The notes beneath the pieces are model-generated. The model was not told where the DNA came from and searched no databases. It saw only the letters and a program-made list of their open reading frames with translations. From positions 1 through 12,171 of the forward strand of contig JALHUF010000360.1 of assembly GCA_022866195.1 (NCBI GenBank): a stretch of 12,171 nucleotides of DNA, in the 5' to 3' direction. Every line of letters starts with the position of its first letter. Within the stretch, counting starts at the first letter, position 1. The position numbers were made by a program, and so were the translations under genes. This stretch comes from Terriglobia bacterium (GTDB taxonomy: Bacteria; Acidobacteriota; Terriglobia; UBA7540). Of the stretch, positions 1 through 7,331 are shown piece by piece.

Positions 1-95
1 CTGGCCCGGCGCGAGATTCGCACCGGCGCGCACTGTTTCGGCTGCACCGCTGGCAGCGGCTCAAGCTGTATGGGCGCGCTGGCCGGTCCCTCTAA
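1..95 (+). CDS. Possible 3' end of an upstream gene, perhaps rsmD (16S rRNA methyltransferase)
   Basis: Reading from base 3, an open frame runs from the left edge to a TAA at 93-95. It encodes about 30 arginine-rich residues ending in RLKLYGRAGRSL. This weakly resembles the RsmD C-terminus, where a basic stretch precedes a YGDxxLSFY-like ending, and rsmD is a frequent upstream neighbour of coaD in bacteria. The segment is too short to prove it is coding. Frame 1 is also open to a TAG at 106-108 and has similar third-position GC. The identification is therefore a guess from context, and sequence to the left would settle it. Confidence 0.25.
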   Translation, partial: GPARDSHRRALFRLHRWQRLKLYGRAGRSL

Positions 96-189
96 TGCGC
101 CGCCCTAGGCGTGTCCGCCCGCCTCACCCGTCGAACGGTGCAGCCCGCAGACCAATTCCCCGGAGATGAGAGCGGACGAGTCCTGCTGA

Positions 190-226
190 CCAGCCAAGGC
201 GCGGCGACGTCTTCTCCCTTGCCTGG
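190..226. other. Hairpin upstream of the coaD promoter
   Basis: Arms 190-199 (CCAGCCAAGG) and 217-226 (CCTTGCCTGG) pair over 10 positions with one C-C mismatch, around a 17-base loop. No T-tract follows on either strand, so this is not a standard intrinsic terminator. It sits about 95 bases after the likely end of the upstream gene and 10 bases before the -35 box of the coaD promoter. It could be an RNA 3' end structure for the upstream transcript or a protein-binding site. The rest of 96-312 shows no convincing gene. Confidence 0.35.
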
Positions 227-235
227 AGAATCCGG

Positions 236-265
236 TTTACAACAGCCAGAGCCGAACGCTAGAAT
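236..265 (+). promoter_or_regulatory. Sigma70-type promoter for the coaD operon
   Basis: A -35 box TTTACA (236-241, 5 of 6 matches to TTGACA) and a -10 box TAGAAT (260-265, 5 of 6 matches to TATAAT) are separated by 18 bases. Transcription would start near 272 and give a 5' leader of about 40 bases before the coaD ATG. The surrounding DNA is GC-rich, so a match this good stands out. It is a sequence match only. Confidence 0.55.
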
Positions 266-312
266 ACTGCTTCGAATTCTAGTCTCCGGCGAAGTTTTGC
301 TGCCTTCAGCTC

Positions 313-801
313 ATGACTGAAATACTTGCCATCTATCCCGGCTCGTTTGATCCTCTCACCCGCGGCCATGTCGACCTGATCGAGCGGGGGAGCCAGATCT
401 TCGATCAGCTCGTTGTGGGCGTCCTGACGAACCTGGACAAGGCGCCGCTGTTCTCCATTGAGGAACGCGTGGAAATGCTGCGGGAGGTTACGGCGGGGAT
501 GCCCAATGTCTCCGTCGACACCTTCAGCGGTCTGCTGGTGGACTACGCGGTGCGCAAGAAGGCGCGGGTTATCTTGCGCGGTATCCGCGCGTTCTCAGAT
601 TACGAATATGAACTCCAGATGGCCTTGATGAACCGCGAGCTCCAGCCCAACATCGAGACGGTTTTCCTGACGCCCGCCGAGGCGTACAGCCACATCAGTT
701 CGCGGCTGGTCAAAGAGATCTTCCAGCACGGGGGACCGGTGAAAGGTCTGGTCCCTCCCGTGGTCGAAGAAAGGCTCCGGCAGAAGGTTTTTCCAAAATA
801 A
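313..801 (+). CDS. coaD: Phosphopantetheine adenylyltransferase
   Basis: CoaD catalyses the fourth step of coenzyme A synthesis: ATP and 4'-phosphopantetheine give dephospho-CoA and pyrophosphate, in the cytoplasm. At 162 residues it is the normal bacterial length. The N-terminus carries the nucleotidyltransferase signature YPGSFDPLTRGH (residues 8-19), with the T/HxGH motif as TRGH at 16-19. Lys43, Arg89 and Arg92 (in RGIRAF) match known substrate-binding positions of the family. The ISSRLVKEI motif at 128-136 is the second adenylyltransferase signature. The chosen ATG begins the conserved block directly, although no clear Shine-Dalgarno sequence precedes it. It is the first gene after the promoter at 236-265 and lies 18 bases before the aminotransferase gene, so the two are probably co-transcribed. 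Confidence 0.97.
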   Translation: MTEILAIYPGSFDPLTRGHVDLIERGSQIFDQLVVGVLTNLDKAPLFSIEERVEMLREVTAGMPNVSVDTFSGLLVDYAVRKKARVILRGIRAFSDYEYELQMALMNRELQPNIETVFLTPAEAYSHISSRLVKEIFQHGGPVKGLVPPVVEERLRQKVFPK

Positions 802-819
802 TCCGCGAGGTTAAATCAT

Positions 820-1992
820 ATGCAATTTTCAGAACGCATTTCCCGTATCAGCGTATCGTCCACCATGGCGGTGGTCGCCAAGGCGGACAAACTGAAAGCC
901 AGCGGCGTCAGCGTGGTGGATTTCGGGGCGGGCGAACCTGACTTCCCCACTCCGGACAACATCAAGCAGGCCGCCGTGGAGGCCTTGAACCAGAACTTCA
1001 CCAAGTACACGCCCACGGGCGGAACGCGGGAGCTGAAGCAAGCGATCGTGGAGCGCCACGCCCAGGATTTCGGGTCCAACTACACAGTCGAGGAATGTCT
1101 GGTCACCGTGGGGGGCAAGCAGGCCATTTTTGAGGCCGTCCTCGCCACCATCAACCACGGCGACGAAGTCATCCTGCCGGTTCCCTACTGGGTCTCCTTC
1201 CTGGACATCGTCAACTACGCCGGCGGCAAGGCCGTCTTTCTCCAGACCCAGGAGAGCGAGAACTTTGCGGTGCGCGCCGAGGCGGTGGAGAAGCTGGTCA
1301 CACCGAAGACCAGGATGGTCATCGTCAACTCACCCAACAACCCCTCCGGCGCTGTGATTCCGCCCGCGGAGATGGAGAAGTTGCTGGCGCTGGCCGTTCG
1401 GCACAACCTGGTGTTGATGTCCGATGAATGCTACTGCCATTTCCTCTACGACGGCCGCAAACCCTTCTCGCTCGGGAGCTCCAAGAACCGCGAAAACCTC
1501 CTCGTGGTGGGTTCGTTCTCCAAGACCTACGCCATGACCGGCTGGCGCGTGGGATTTGCGTTGGGCTCCGCGAAGCTGATGGGGAACATGCTGAAGCTCC
1601 CGAGCCACTCGACCTCCAACCCAACGTCGATCGCGCAAAAAGCCGCGGTGCAGGCCCTGCGGGGGCCGCAGGACTCTGTCGGGATGATGCTGGCAGAATT
1701 TGAGCGCCGCCGCGGCAAAATCGTGGCCGGGCTACGCGCTATCCCCGGGATCAAGTGCGCCATGCCCGAGGGCGCCTTCTACGTCTATCCCAACGTCAGC
1801 GCGTACTTGAAGAAGAACGGCGTCGCAGATGCCACCGCGCTGGCGGAGAAGCTTCTGGATGAGGTGCACGTCGCTCTGGTCCCCGGCCCCGCCTTCGGAA
1901 CCGAGGAGCACGTGCGAATTTCGTATGCTGCCTCCCAGGAGCAGATCGACGAGGGCCTGCGCCGGCTGAAGGATTTCCTCGCCAAGCTCTGA
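820..1992 (+). CDS. PLP-dependent class I aminotransferase, aspartate aminotransferase type
   Basis: This 390-residue protein is a fold-type I aminotransferase, probably moving the amino group between aspartate (or prephenate) and 2-oxoglutarate in the cytoplasm. Visible features in order are GAGEPDF near the N-terminus (36-42), VGGKQA (97-102), NSPNNPSG (170-177), SDECY (201-205) with the PLP-binding Asp202, and SFSKTYAMTGWR (232-243), where Lys235 should form the Schiff base. Arg366 in HVRISYA should bind the substrate alpha-carboxylate. Lys100 in VGGKQA matches the lysine that binds the side-chain carboxylate in the Thermus-type (class Ib) aspartate aminotransferases, which supports an acidic substrate. 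A GCGAGG stretch lies about 8 bases before the ATG. The next gene, manA, starts 7 bases after the stop. It is a homologue of the enzymes called aspC, aspB or aatA. Prephenate activity cannot be judged here. Confidence 0.92.
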   Translation: MQFSERISRISVSSTMAVVAKADKLKASGVSVVDFGAGEPDFPTPDNIKQAAVEALNQNFTKYTPTGGTRELKQAIVERHAQDFGSNYTVEECLVTVGGKQAIFEAVLATINHGDEVILPVPYWVSFLDIVNYAGGKAVFLQTQESENFAVRAEAVEKLVTPKTRMVIVNSPNNPSGAVIPPAEMEKLLALAVRHNLVLMSDECYCHFLYDGRKPFSLGSSKNRENLLVVGSFSKTYAMTGWRVGFALGSAKLMGNMLKLPSHSTSNPTSIAQKAAVQALRGPQDSVGMMLAEFERRRGKIVAGLRAIPGIKCAMPEGAFYVYPNVSAYLKKNGVADATALAEKLLDEVHVALVPGPAFGTEEHVRISYAASQEQIDEGLRRLKDFLAKL

Positions 1993-1999
1993 ACGGCCC

Positions 2000-3100
2000 A
2001 TGCCGAAACTCGACAGCCCGCTGCAGCTTTCCCCGGTCTTCAAACCAAAAATCTGGGGGCGCGTGGACCTCAGCCCGATTTTCCCGCGCCCCCAATTCCC
2101 GACCGCCCAAGCTGATTCCCAGAATGACGCGGCAAAAGCCCCCAGGGCCAAGGACCGTCTCATCGGCGAGGTGTGGATCACCGACGACGCTGCCCAATTT
2201 CTCAACCCGCCAATGGCAGGCGTAACGTTGGGCGAAGCTGCCAAGCAGTTTGGGCCCGAGCTGCACGGCAAAGAGTGGAGCGACAGCCGCTTTCCCATCC
2301 TGGCGAAGTACATTTACACTGGCGACTGGCTCTCCGTGCAGGTCCATCCCGATGACGACCAGGCGCGCGCCTACGATCCCGGCAACCGCGGCAAGTGCGA
2401 AATGTGGTATATCGTGCAGGCGGGGCGCGCGGCGGAAATCCTGCTCGGCGCCAGGCCGGGAGTGACGAAGGACGCGCTGAAAGCAGCGTTCGAAAAGGGA
2501 ACGTCCCGGGAACTTCTGAATCGTTTCCGCCCCAAAGCGGGCGAAGCAATTTTCGTCCCGCCAGGAACGGTACATGCCCTGGGGCCGGGGCTGGTTCTTT
2601 TTGAGGTCGAGGAAAACTCGGACCTCACCTATCGGCTCGACGATTTCGGCCGGCTCGGTCTGGACGGCGCCGCGCGCCCCCTGCATCTGAAAAAGGGCCT
2701 GGCCGTCACGCGGGCCGATTTACCGGCGCACCGAGATTTACCGTGCCTGGAATTCCAGGAAGCTTACGGGAAGCGGCGGTACGTCCTGGCCTGCCGGTTC
2801 TTCGCCCTGGAAGAGCTGACCGTGCGGAAGCGGGCGTCGTTTGCAGGCAAGCGGGAACGCGTCGAGGTGCTGTCCCTGCTGGAAGGCGAAGGACGCGTGG
2901 AGAGCGCAGCGGGCTGGCTGGGATACAGGGCGGGAGACACGTGGCTGATTCCTCCCGCCACCGGCCAATATCGGCTGGTGCCACGCGAGACGACGCGCCT
3001 GCTGAAGTTCTATGTTCCGGACCTCGAAAAGGATTTCCGAGGGCCCCTGAAAAAGCGCGGGGTGCGCGCCGCGAAAATCAACCAGATCGTTTTCGATTAG
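2000..3100 (+). CDS. manA: Mannose-6-phosphate isomerase, class I
   Basis: ManA interconverts fructose-6-phosphate and mannose-6-phosphate in a zinc-dependent reaction and opens the GDP-mannose route. The 366-residue protein has the class I cupin features. These are QVHPDD (114-119) with zinc ligand His116, KCEMWYI (132-138) with the zinc glutamate Glu134, and GTVHALGPG (189-197) with zinc ligand His192. The active-site segment around residues 205-218 follows, with Arg212 in TYRLDDFGR. A second, smaller cupin half fills residues 250-340. Residues 26-52 form a Pro/Ala/Lys-rich stretch between the KIWG motif and the GEVW motif. The ATG lies 7 bases after the aminotransferase stop and has no obvious Shine-Dalgarno sequence, so translation is probably coupled. 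The manC gene follows 7 bases later and uses the product after the mutase step. Confidence 0.95.
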   Translation: MPKLDSPLQLSPVFKPKIWGRVDLSPIFPRPQFPTAQADSQNDAAKAPRAKDRLIGEVWITDDAAQFLNPPMAGVTLGEAAKQFGPELHGKEWSDSRFPILAKYIYTGDWLSVQVHPDDDQARAYDPGNRGKCEMWYIVQAGRAAEILLGARPGVTKDALKAAFEKGTSRELLNRFRPKAGEAIFVPPGTVHALGPGLVLFEVEENSDLTYRLDDFGRLGLDGAARPLHLKKGLAVTRADLPAHRDLPCLEFQEAYGKRRYVLACRFFALEELTVRKRASFAGKRERVEVLSLLEGEGRVESAAGWLGYRAGDTWLIPPATGQYRLVPRETTRLLKFYVPDLEKDFRGPLKKRGVRAAKINQIVFD

Positions 3101-3107
3101 TGCTCCT

Positions 3108-4202
3108 ATGCGCGCGGATGCCGATTTCGAGCACGCCTACGCCGTAATTCTGGCGGGCGGGAGCGGAACACGCTTCTGGCCGCTCAGCCGGCGCAGGCAC
3201 CCCAAGCAGTTGCTGGATCTGTTGGGCGGGGGCACGCTCCTCGAACAGACAGCAAGCCGCATCCGCAGTGTCATCCCTGCCGAACGCACTTACGTGTTCA
3301 CCAACGAGCTTCTGCGTGGTGAAATCAGCCGTTGCCTTCCGGGCATTCCGAAGGACCAGATTGTGGCTGAACCCGCGGCGCGTAACACGGCGCCGAGCAT
3401 CGGCCTGGCCGCGCACGAGATCCTCCGCCGCGACCCCGACGCGCTGATGGGGGTGCTGCCCTCCGACCACATCATCCGCAAGCCCGCGAAATTCCGGCAG
3501 GTGCTGCGCGCGGCTTGCCGCTGGGCCGCAACCGAAGGCCGCTCGGTCACCATCGGCTTGAAGCCCACGCGCCCCGATACGGGCTATGGATACATCCGGA
3601 AGGGGCCGCCGGTGGGTCACGCGGCTGGGCAGGAAATCTATCGGGCCGAGAAATTCACGGAGAAGCCTCCGGCGGCGACCGCGCGGCGCTACCTGGCCTC
3701 GCGACGCTATCTCTGGAATGGCGGGATGTTCATCTGGCGGGCATCAACGCTCCTTGACAACCTGGCGCGCCGGCAACCCGTCATGGCGCGCAGCCTGGCA
3801 CAGATCGCCCGCGGCGGCGGGGTACGCGCCCGGGCCACTCTGCGACGGGTGTTCCCGCGGCTCGAAAAGATCTCCATCGATTACGCCCTGATGGAGAAGA
3901 TCTCCAACGTTTTTGTGGTCGCCGCGGATATCGGATGGAGCGACGTGGGAAGCTGGGCTGTGGTCTACGAGCTACAGCGGAAGGATGGGGAGAGCAATGT
4001 TCGTCCCCGCAGAAGCCTGTGCCTCGATTCCCAGGGAAACATGGTGGTGTCACCCCGCAAGTTTGTCGTGACGGTGGGAGTGCGCGACCTGGTGATCGTC
4101 GAAACGGACGACGCGCTGCTGGTTGCCGCGCGCGATCGTTCTCAGGACGTGGGCAAGGCAGTTCAGGAGCTGGAGCGACAGGGAATCGTACACCTGCTGT
4201 GA
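3108..4202 (+). CDS. manC: Mannose-1-phosphate guanylyltransferase
   Basis: ManC condenses GTP with mannose-1-phosphate to GDP-mannose and pyrophosphate. The 364-residue protein is of the short type, a nucleotidyltransferase without the fused C-terminal isomerase cupin of the bifunctional (about 470-residue) enzymes. That fits with a separate manA just upstream. The GTP-binding signature LAGGSGTRFWPLSR is at 15-28, followed by HPKQLL (31-36). AEPAARNTAPS (87-97), PSDH (118-121), FTEKP (183-187), YLWNGGMFIWR (201-211), SIDYALMEK (256-264) and GWSDVGSW (276-283) are all as expected for the family. The ATG opens 7 bases after manA, with eleven residues before the first conserved strand. No clear ribosome binding site is visible. 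The phosphohexomutase gene follows after 35 bases. Confidence 0.95.
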   Translation: MRADADFEHAYAVILAGGSGTRFWPLSRRRHPKQLLDLLGGGTLLEQTASRIRSVIPAERTYVFTNELLRGEISRCLPGIPKDQIVAEPAARNTAPSIGLAAHEILRRDPDALMGVLPSDHIIRKPAKFRQVLRAACRWAATEGRSVTIGLKPTRPDTGYGYIRKGPPVGHAAGQEIYRAEKFTEKPPAATARRYLASRRYLWNGGMFIWRASTLLDNLARRQPVMARSLAQIARGGGVRARATLRRVFPRLEKISIDYALMEKISNVFVVAADIGWSDVGSWAVVYELQRKDGESNVRPRRSLCLDSQGNMVVSPRKFVVTVGVRDLVIVETDDALLVAARDRSQDVGKAVQELERQGIVHLL

Positions 4203-4237
4203 GGGCGCTGCTCGCTGCGCCCCGACGTCAAGGCTTC

Positions 4238-5653
4238 ATGGTGGACCAAATCAAGTTCGGCACGGATGGGTGGCGCGCCGTCATCGGCGATGACTTCACC
4301 TTTGCCAACGTGCGCCGCGTGGCGGCGGCCATCGCGGAGTATGTGCGCAAGGAAAGCGCGCCGGCTGACGGCCTCATCGTCGGCTATGACACGCGGTTCC
4401 TTTCCGCCGACTGCGCGCGCCTGGCCGCGGAGGTGGTCGCGGCGGCAGGCATTCCCGTGCTTCTAGCCGACCAGCCCACGCCCACGCCCGCCATCAGCTA
4501 TGCCGTGGTGGCGCGCCGCATGTCCGGGGCCATCGTCATTACGGCCAGCCATAATCCTTACCGCTGGAATGGCGTCAAGTTCAAGGCGCCTTACGGCGGT
4601 TCCGCGGCGCCAGGGATCATGCGCCGCATCGAAATCCACCTGCGGAAGCTTGACCGCCGGCGAGGGCGGAGACAGAAAGCCAAGGCGGCGGCGATCGAGA
4701 TGGCCGACCTTATCAGTCCCTATCTCGAACGGCTGAAGAGCCTAGTGCATCTCGACCGAATCAAGGCCTCCGGCCGGCGCTTCGTGATAGACCCGCTCTA
4801 CGGGACGGCGCGTGGCTGCCTCGCCCGGCTCTTTGACGAAGCGGAGATTCCTTACCGCGAGATCCATGGCGAACTCAATCCTCTTTTCCCCGGCCTGAAC
4901 CCCGAGCCCATCGAGCCGCACGTATCCGAGCTGCGCCACGTCGTGGTGGAGAACGCCTACGATGCCGGGCTGGCCACCGATGGCGACGCGGACCGGGTGG
5001 GCGCCATCGACCGCGCAGGCAGCTTCGTTGACTCGCACAAGATCTTCTCCATCCTCCTCAGACATCTGGCCGAAGACCTGGGAATGCGCGGCGAGGTGGT
5101 GAAGACGTTCTCCACTACCCAAATGATTGACAAGCTGGCCCGCAAGCACGGCCTGCCCCTGCACATTACCCCCATCGGCTTCAAGTACATTTGCGAGTTG
5201 ATGCTGACGCACGACGTCCTGATCGGCGGCGAGGAGAGCGGCGGCATCGGCATCAAGGGCCACCTGCCGGAACGCGATGGCATCCTGAATTCTCTGCTGC
5301 TGGCGGAGGTGATGGCCGACAAGGGCTGCACGCTCGGCGAGTTGGTGCGGCAACTCAGCGAGGAGTTTGGCCCCCACGAATACGACCGGGTGGATCTGGA
5401 ACTGGAGCTTAGAGTCGCCCAGCGCGTTGTCCAGCAAGTGGCCAAAGGAAAGGTAAGACGCGTGGCGGGTCTGAAGGTCACCGCTATTGACGACCTGGAC
5501 GGAGCGAAGATGCGGTTCGGGGATTCCGCCTGGCTACTGGCTCGGGCGTCCGGGACCGAAAACCTCCTCCGCCTTTACGCTGAAGCCCCCACGCGCGCGC
5601 AGGTAAAGGCCATGCTCGACGAAATGGCGGCCTTCGCCCGAAAGCCAGCGTAA
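4238..5653 (+). CDS. Phosphomannomutase/phosphoglucomutase (alpha-D-phosphohexomutase)
   Basis: This 471-residue enzyme moves phosphate between C6 and C1 of a hexose. Between manA and manC activity the needed step is mannose-6-phosphate to mannose-1-phosphate, so phosphomannomutase is likely, perhaps with phosphoglucomutase activity as well. All four family loops are present: TASHNP (102-107) with the phosphorylated Ser104, the magnesium loop DGDADR (248-253), the sugar-specificity loop GGEESGG (330-336), and the phosphate-binding loop RASGTEN (436-442). The N-terminal FGTDGWR (7-13) marks the subgroup often named phosphoglucomutase/phosphomannomutase. The start chosen is ATG 4238, right before this motif, with AAGG about 6 bases upstream. 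The frame stays open to 3935 inside manC, but that extension encodes nothing conserved. The sugar preference cannot be decided by eye. Confidence 0.93.
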   Translation: MVDQIKFGTDGWRAVIGDDFTFANVRRVAAAIAEYVRKESAPADGLIVGYDTRFLSADCARLAAEVVAAAGIPVLLADQPTPTPAISYAVVARRMSGAIVITASHNPYRWNGVKFKAPYGGSAAPGIMRRIEIHLRKLDRRRGRRQKAKAAAIEMADLISPYLERLKSLVHLDRIKASGRRFVIDPLYGTARGCLARLFDEAEIPYREIHGELNPLFPGLNPEPIEPHVSELRHVVVENAYDAGLATDGDADRVGAIDRAGSFVDSHKIFSILLRHLAEDLGMRGEVVKTFSTTQMIDKLARKHGLPLHITPIGFKYICELMLTHDVLIGGEESGGIGIKGHLPERDGILNSLLLAEVMADKGCTLGELVRQLSEEFGPHEYDRVDLELELRVAQRVVQQVAKGKVRRVAGLKVTAIDDLDGAKMRFGDSAWLLARASGTENLLRLYAEAPTRAQVKAMLDEMAAFARKPA

Positions 5654-5700
5654 CCACCGAGGTCGCCGCGCCAGGCAGCCTGTCCCTGTCTCCGAAGCTC

Positions 5701-6810
5701 ATGCAGGATGCACCCCAGGTCAAACGCTACCACCACGCGCGCCGCTTTTTGAGTGTCGCTGGTTTCCTGCTTGACCTCGCGCTGCTGAGCGCGCTGCTTT
5801 TCACCGGCTGGACAATCAGCCTGCGCCATCTGGCGCAAAGTTGGAGTGCGCGTCCTGCCCTTGCGCTGCTGATTTACCTAGTCTGCTTCGGGGTCATCAC
5901 GAAAGCGGTCGGAATGCCGCTCGATTATGCCCGCGGATTCTGGCTGGAGCACCGCTACGGGCTCTCGAACCTTGCGATAGGTGGATGGCTTAAGGATCAG
6001 CTCAAGGGTTTACTCCTTGGAGGCCTGCTGGCGGCGATAGGGCTGGAGTGTCTCTACGGGACGATCCACCGCTGGCCCGCACACTGGTGGATCATTTCCG
6101 CCACGCTCTTCGTTGCCTTCTTCGTCCTGCTGACCAATCTGGCGCCGATTCTTATCTTTCCGCTCTTCTTCAAGTTCAGGCCTCTGGAGAACCCTTCGCT
6201 CACGGAAAGATTGCTGGCCCTTTCGCGCCGCGCCGGGAGGCGCGTGCAGGGTGTATTCGAGTGGAAGCTGAGCGAAAAGAGTAAGAAGGCCAACGCCGCC
6301 TTAGTGGGCCTGGGTAATACGCGCCGGATTATCCTGGCCGATACGCTGCTCGAAACACTCACGGACGACGAGGTAGAGGCCGTCCTGGCCCACGAACTGG
6401 GCCACCACGTCCACGGCCACATTCTCCACGGCCTGGCCGTGCAGGCCGCCGCAACGTTTCTCGGATTCTATCTTGTCAATATGGTCCTGCTTCACTTCAG
6501 CGCTCACTTTGGGTTCGCGGGGCTAAGGGATTTTGCCAACCTGCCTTTGCTGGTGCTTGTAGGCACCGCGCTCTCATTGGTTCTATTGCCTATCGTCAAC
6601 GCCCACTCGCGCTCCATGGAACGCCAGGCGGACGCCTACGCGCTCCGTGCCATCCCGGACCCATCCGCCTTCGTCTCCGGCATGGAGAAGCTTGCCGAAC
6701 TGAATATGGCGGAGCGCCATCCGCCTCCTTGGATTGAGTTTATCTTTCACAGCCACCCCTCCACTGAGAAGCGCGTTGCTTTCGCCCAGCAGTTCCCAGG
6801 GCAGCGGTGA
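5701..6810 (+). CDS. M48 family membrane metalloprotease, Ste24/CAAX protease-like
   Basis: This 369-residue integral membrane zinc protease resembles Ste24-type M48A peptidases. Hydrophobic stretches near residues 16-38, 53-72, 100-118, 130-156, 245-265 and 280-299 suggest about six membrane segments. The family motif around residues 71-100 (PLDYARGFWLEHRYGLSN followed by W..DQ) is present. The catalytic HELGHH (231-236) supplies His231, Glu232 and His235. Glu307 in MERQAD is the expected third zinc ligand, with Asp311 nearby. HSHPSTEKR (350-358) is the usual C-terminal motif. Bacteria generally lack CAAX prenylation, so the substrate is unknown; membrane protein quality control is one possibility. 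The gene follows the mutase after 47 bases on the same strand and converges with nusB 10 bases on. A functional link to GDP-mannose synthesis is not indicated. Confidence 0.92.
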   Translation: MQDAPQVKRYHHARRFLSVAGFLLDLALLSALLFTGWTISLRHLAQSWSARPALALLIYLVCFGVITKAVGMPLDYARGFWLEHRYGLSNLAIGGWLKDQLKGLLLGGLLAAIGLECLYGTIHRWPAHWWIISATLFVAFFVLLTNLAPILIFPLFFKFRPLENPSLTERLLALSRRAGRRVQGVFEWKLSEKSKKANAALVGLGNTRRIILADTLLETLTDDEVEAVLAHELGHHVHGHILHGLAVQAAATFLGFYLVNMVLLHFSAHFGFAGLRDFANLPLLVLVGTALSLVLLPIVNAHSRSMERQADAYALRAIPDPSAFVSGMEKLAELNMAERHPPPWIEFIFHSHPSTEKRVAFAQQFPGQR

Positions 6811-6820
6811 AGACATTCGC

Positions 6821-7243
6821 CTAAGGGGAGGCGTTCGCCGCCGGCAGGGCTTTGCGGATGGCGTCGAGAACACCATTAATGAATTCTACAGAGTCTTTAC
6901 CGGAATAGCGGCGGGCAATTTCCAGAGCTTCGTTGATGACCACGGCGGCAGGAGTGTCGGGGCAGTGAAGCAATTCGTAAAGCGCCAGGCGCAGCAGATT
7001 GCGGTCTACGGCGGCCATGCGTTCCAGGCGCCAGTGCTCCGCGTGCTCGCGCACCCGGCGATCAAGGACCTCCACCTCCGCGACCGTACCTTCAAAGAGG
7101 GCGCGCGCAAAGCGCTCCACGTCCGCATCAATCTTCTGCGCCTGCAGGAAGCTGGAAACGACGTGCTCCGGGGAGTGTCCTCCCAGGTCCCACTGGAAGA
7201 GCATCTGTAGCGCCAACTCGCGGACTTTGCGGAGAGAACCCAT
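6821..7243 (-). CDS. nusB: Transcription antitermination factor NusB
   Basis: NusB binds boxA RNA with NusE (ribosomal protein S10) and helps form antitermination complexes on rRNA operons. The 140-residue all-helical protein shows the usual basic N-terminal helix (RKVRELALQMLFQWD, residues 5-19), then ERMAAVDRNLLRLALYEL (74-91). The family signature VVINEALEIARRYSG is at 101-115, followed by DSVEFINGVLDAI (117-129). The start chosen is ATG at 7243, which places the basic helix at the N-terminus and has GGAA 6 bases upstream. A TTG at 7273 would add ten residues translated from the A-rich repeat and is less likely. It is the last gene of the hydroxyacyl-CoA dehydrogenase, enoyl-CoA hydratase, nusB run. 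Its stop lies 10 bases from the stop of the convergent M48 gene. Confidence 0.95.
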   Translation of the reverse strand: MGSLRKVRELALQMLFQWDLGGHSPEHVVSSFLQAQKIDADVERFARALFEGTVAEVEVLDRRVREHAEHWRLERMAAVDRNLLRLALYELLHCPDTPAAVVINEALEIARRYSGKDSVEFINGVLDAIRKALPAANASP

Positions 7244-7263
7244 ACCAGTTCCGAATGGCAAAT

Positions 7264-7298
7264 CAAAAGGCAAAACTCAAAAATCAAAAGTGAAAAAT
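7264..7298. repeat. A-rich tandem heptad array before nusB
   Basis: Five consecutive 7-base units follow the pattern (C/G)AAAANN, starting at 7264, 7271, 7278, 7285 and 7292. The last two bases of each unit vary (GG, CT, AT, GT, AT). Four units start with C and the last with G. A partial A-rich unit extends leftward to about 7257. The block is strikingly A-rich on the + strand, and so U-rich in the nusB mRNA leader, inside GC-rich DNA. It lies between the enoyl-CoA hydratase stop and the nusB ATG. A weak GCGC stem upstream of the U-rich stretch on the - strand could make it a poor terminator or attenuator. Confidence 0.7.
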
Positions 7299-7331
7299 GA
7301 AGCGCCGAGCCTCTAAGCGCAGCCCGAATAG

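Noticed and set aside
111..320. Small + strand open frame of 69 codons before coaD
   Set aside because: It starts with GTG, has no recognisable similarity, spans the promoter and hairpin, and overlaps the coaD start.
1796..2686. Long - strand open frame opposite the aminotransferase and manA
   Set aside because: It is a shadow of two well-supported genes and has an Arg/Pro-rich composition with no motif.
3935..4237. Upstream extension of the phosphohexomutase frame inside manC
   Set aside because: The frame is open only because the DNA is GC-rich. It overlaps the conserved end of manC, and the conserved FGTDGWR motif begins right after ATG 4238.
6818..6833. Small hairpin CGCCT/AGGCG between the convergent M48 and nusB stops
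   Set aside because: It has only 5 base pairs and no T-tract on either side, and it overlaps the nusB stop. Not enough to call a bidirectional terminator.
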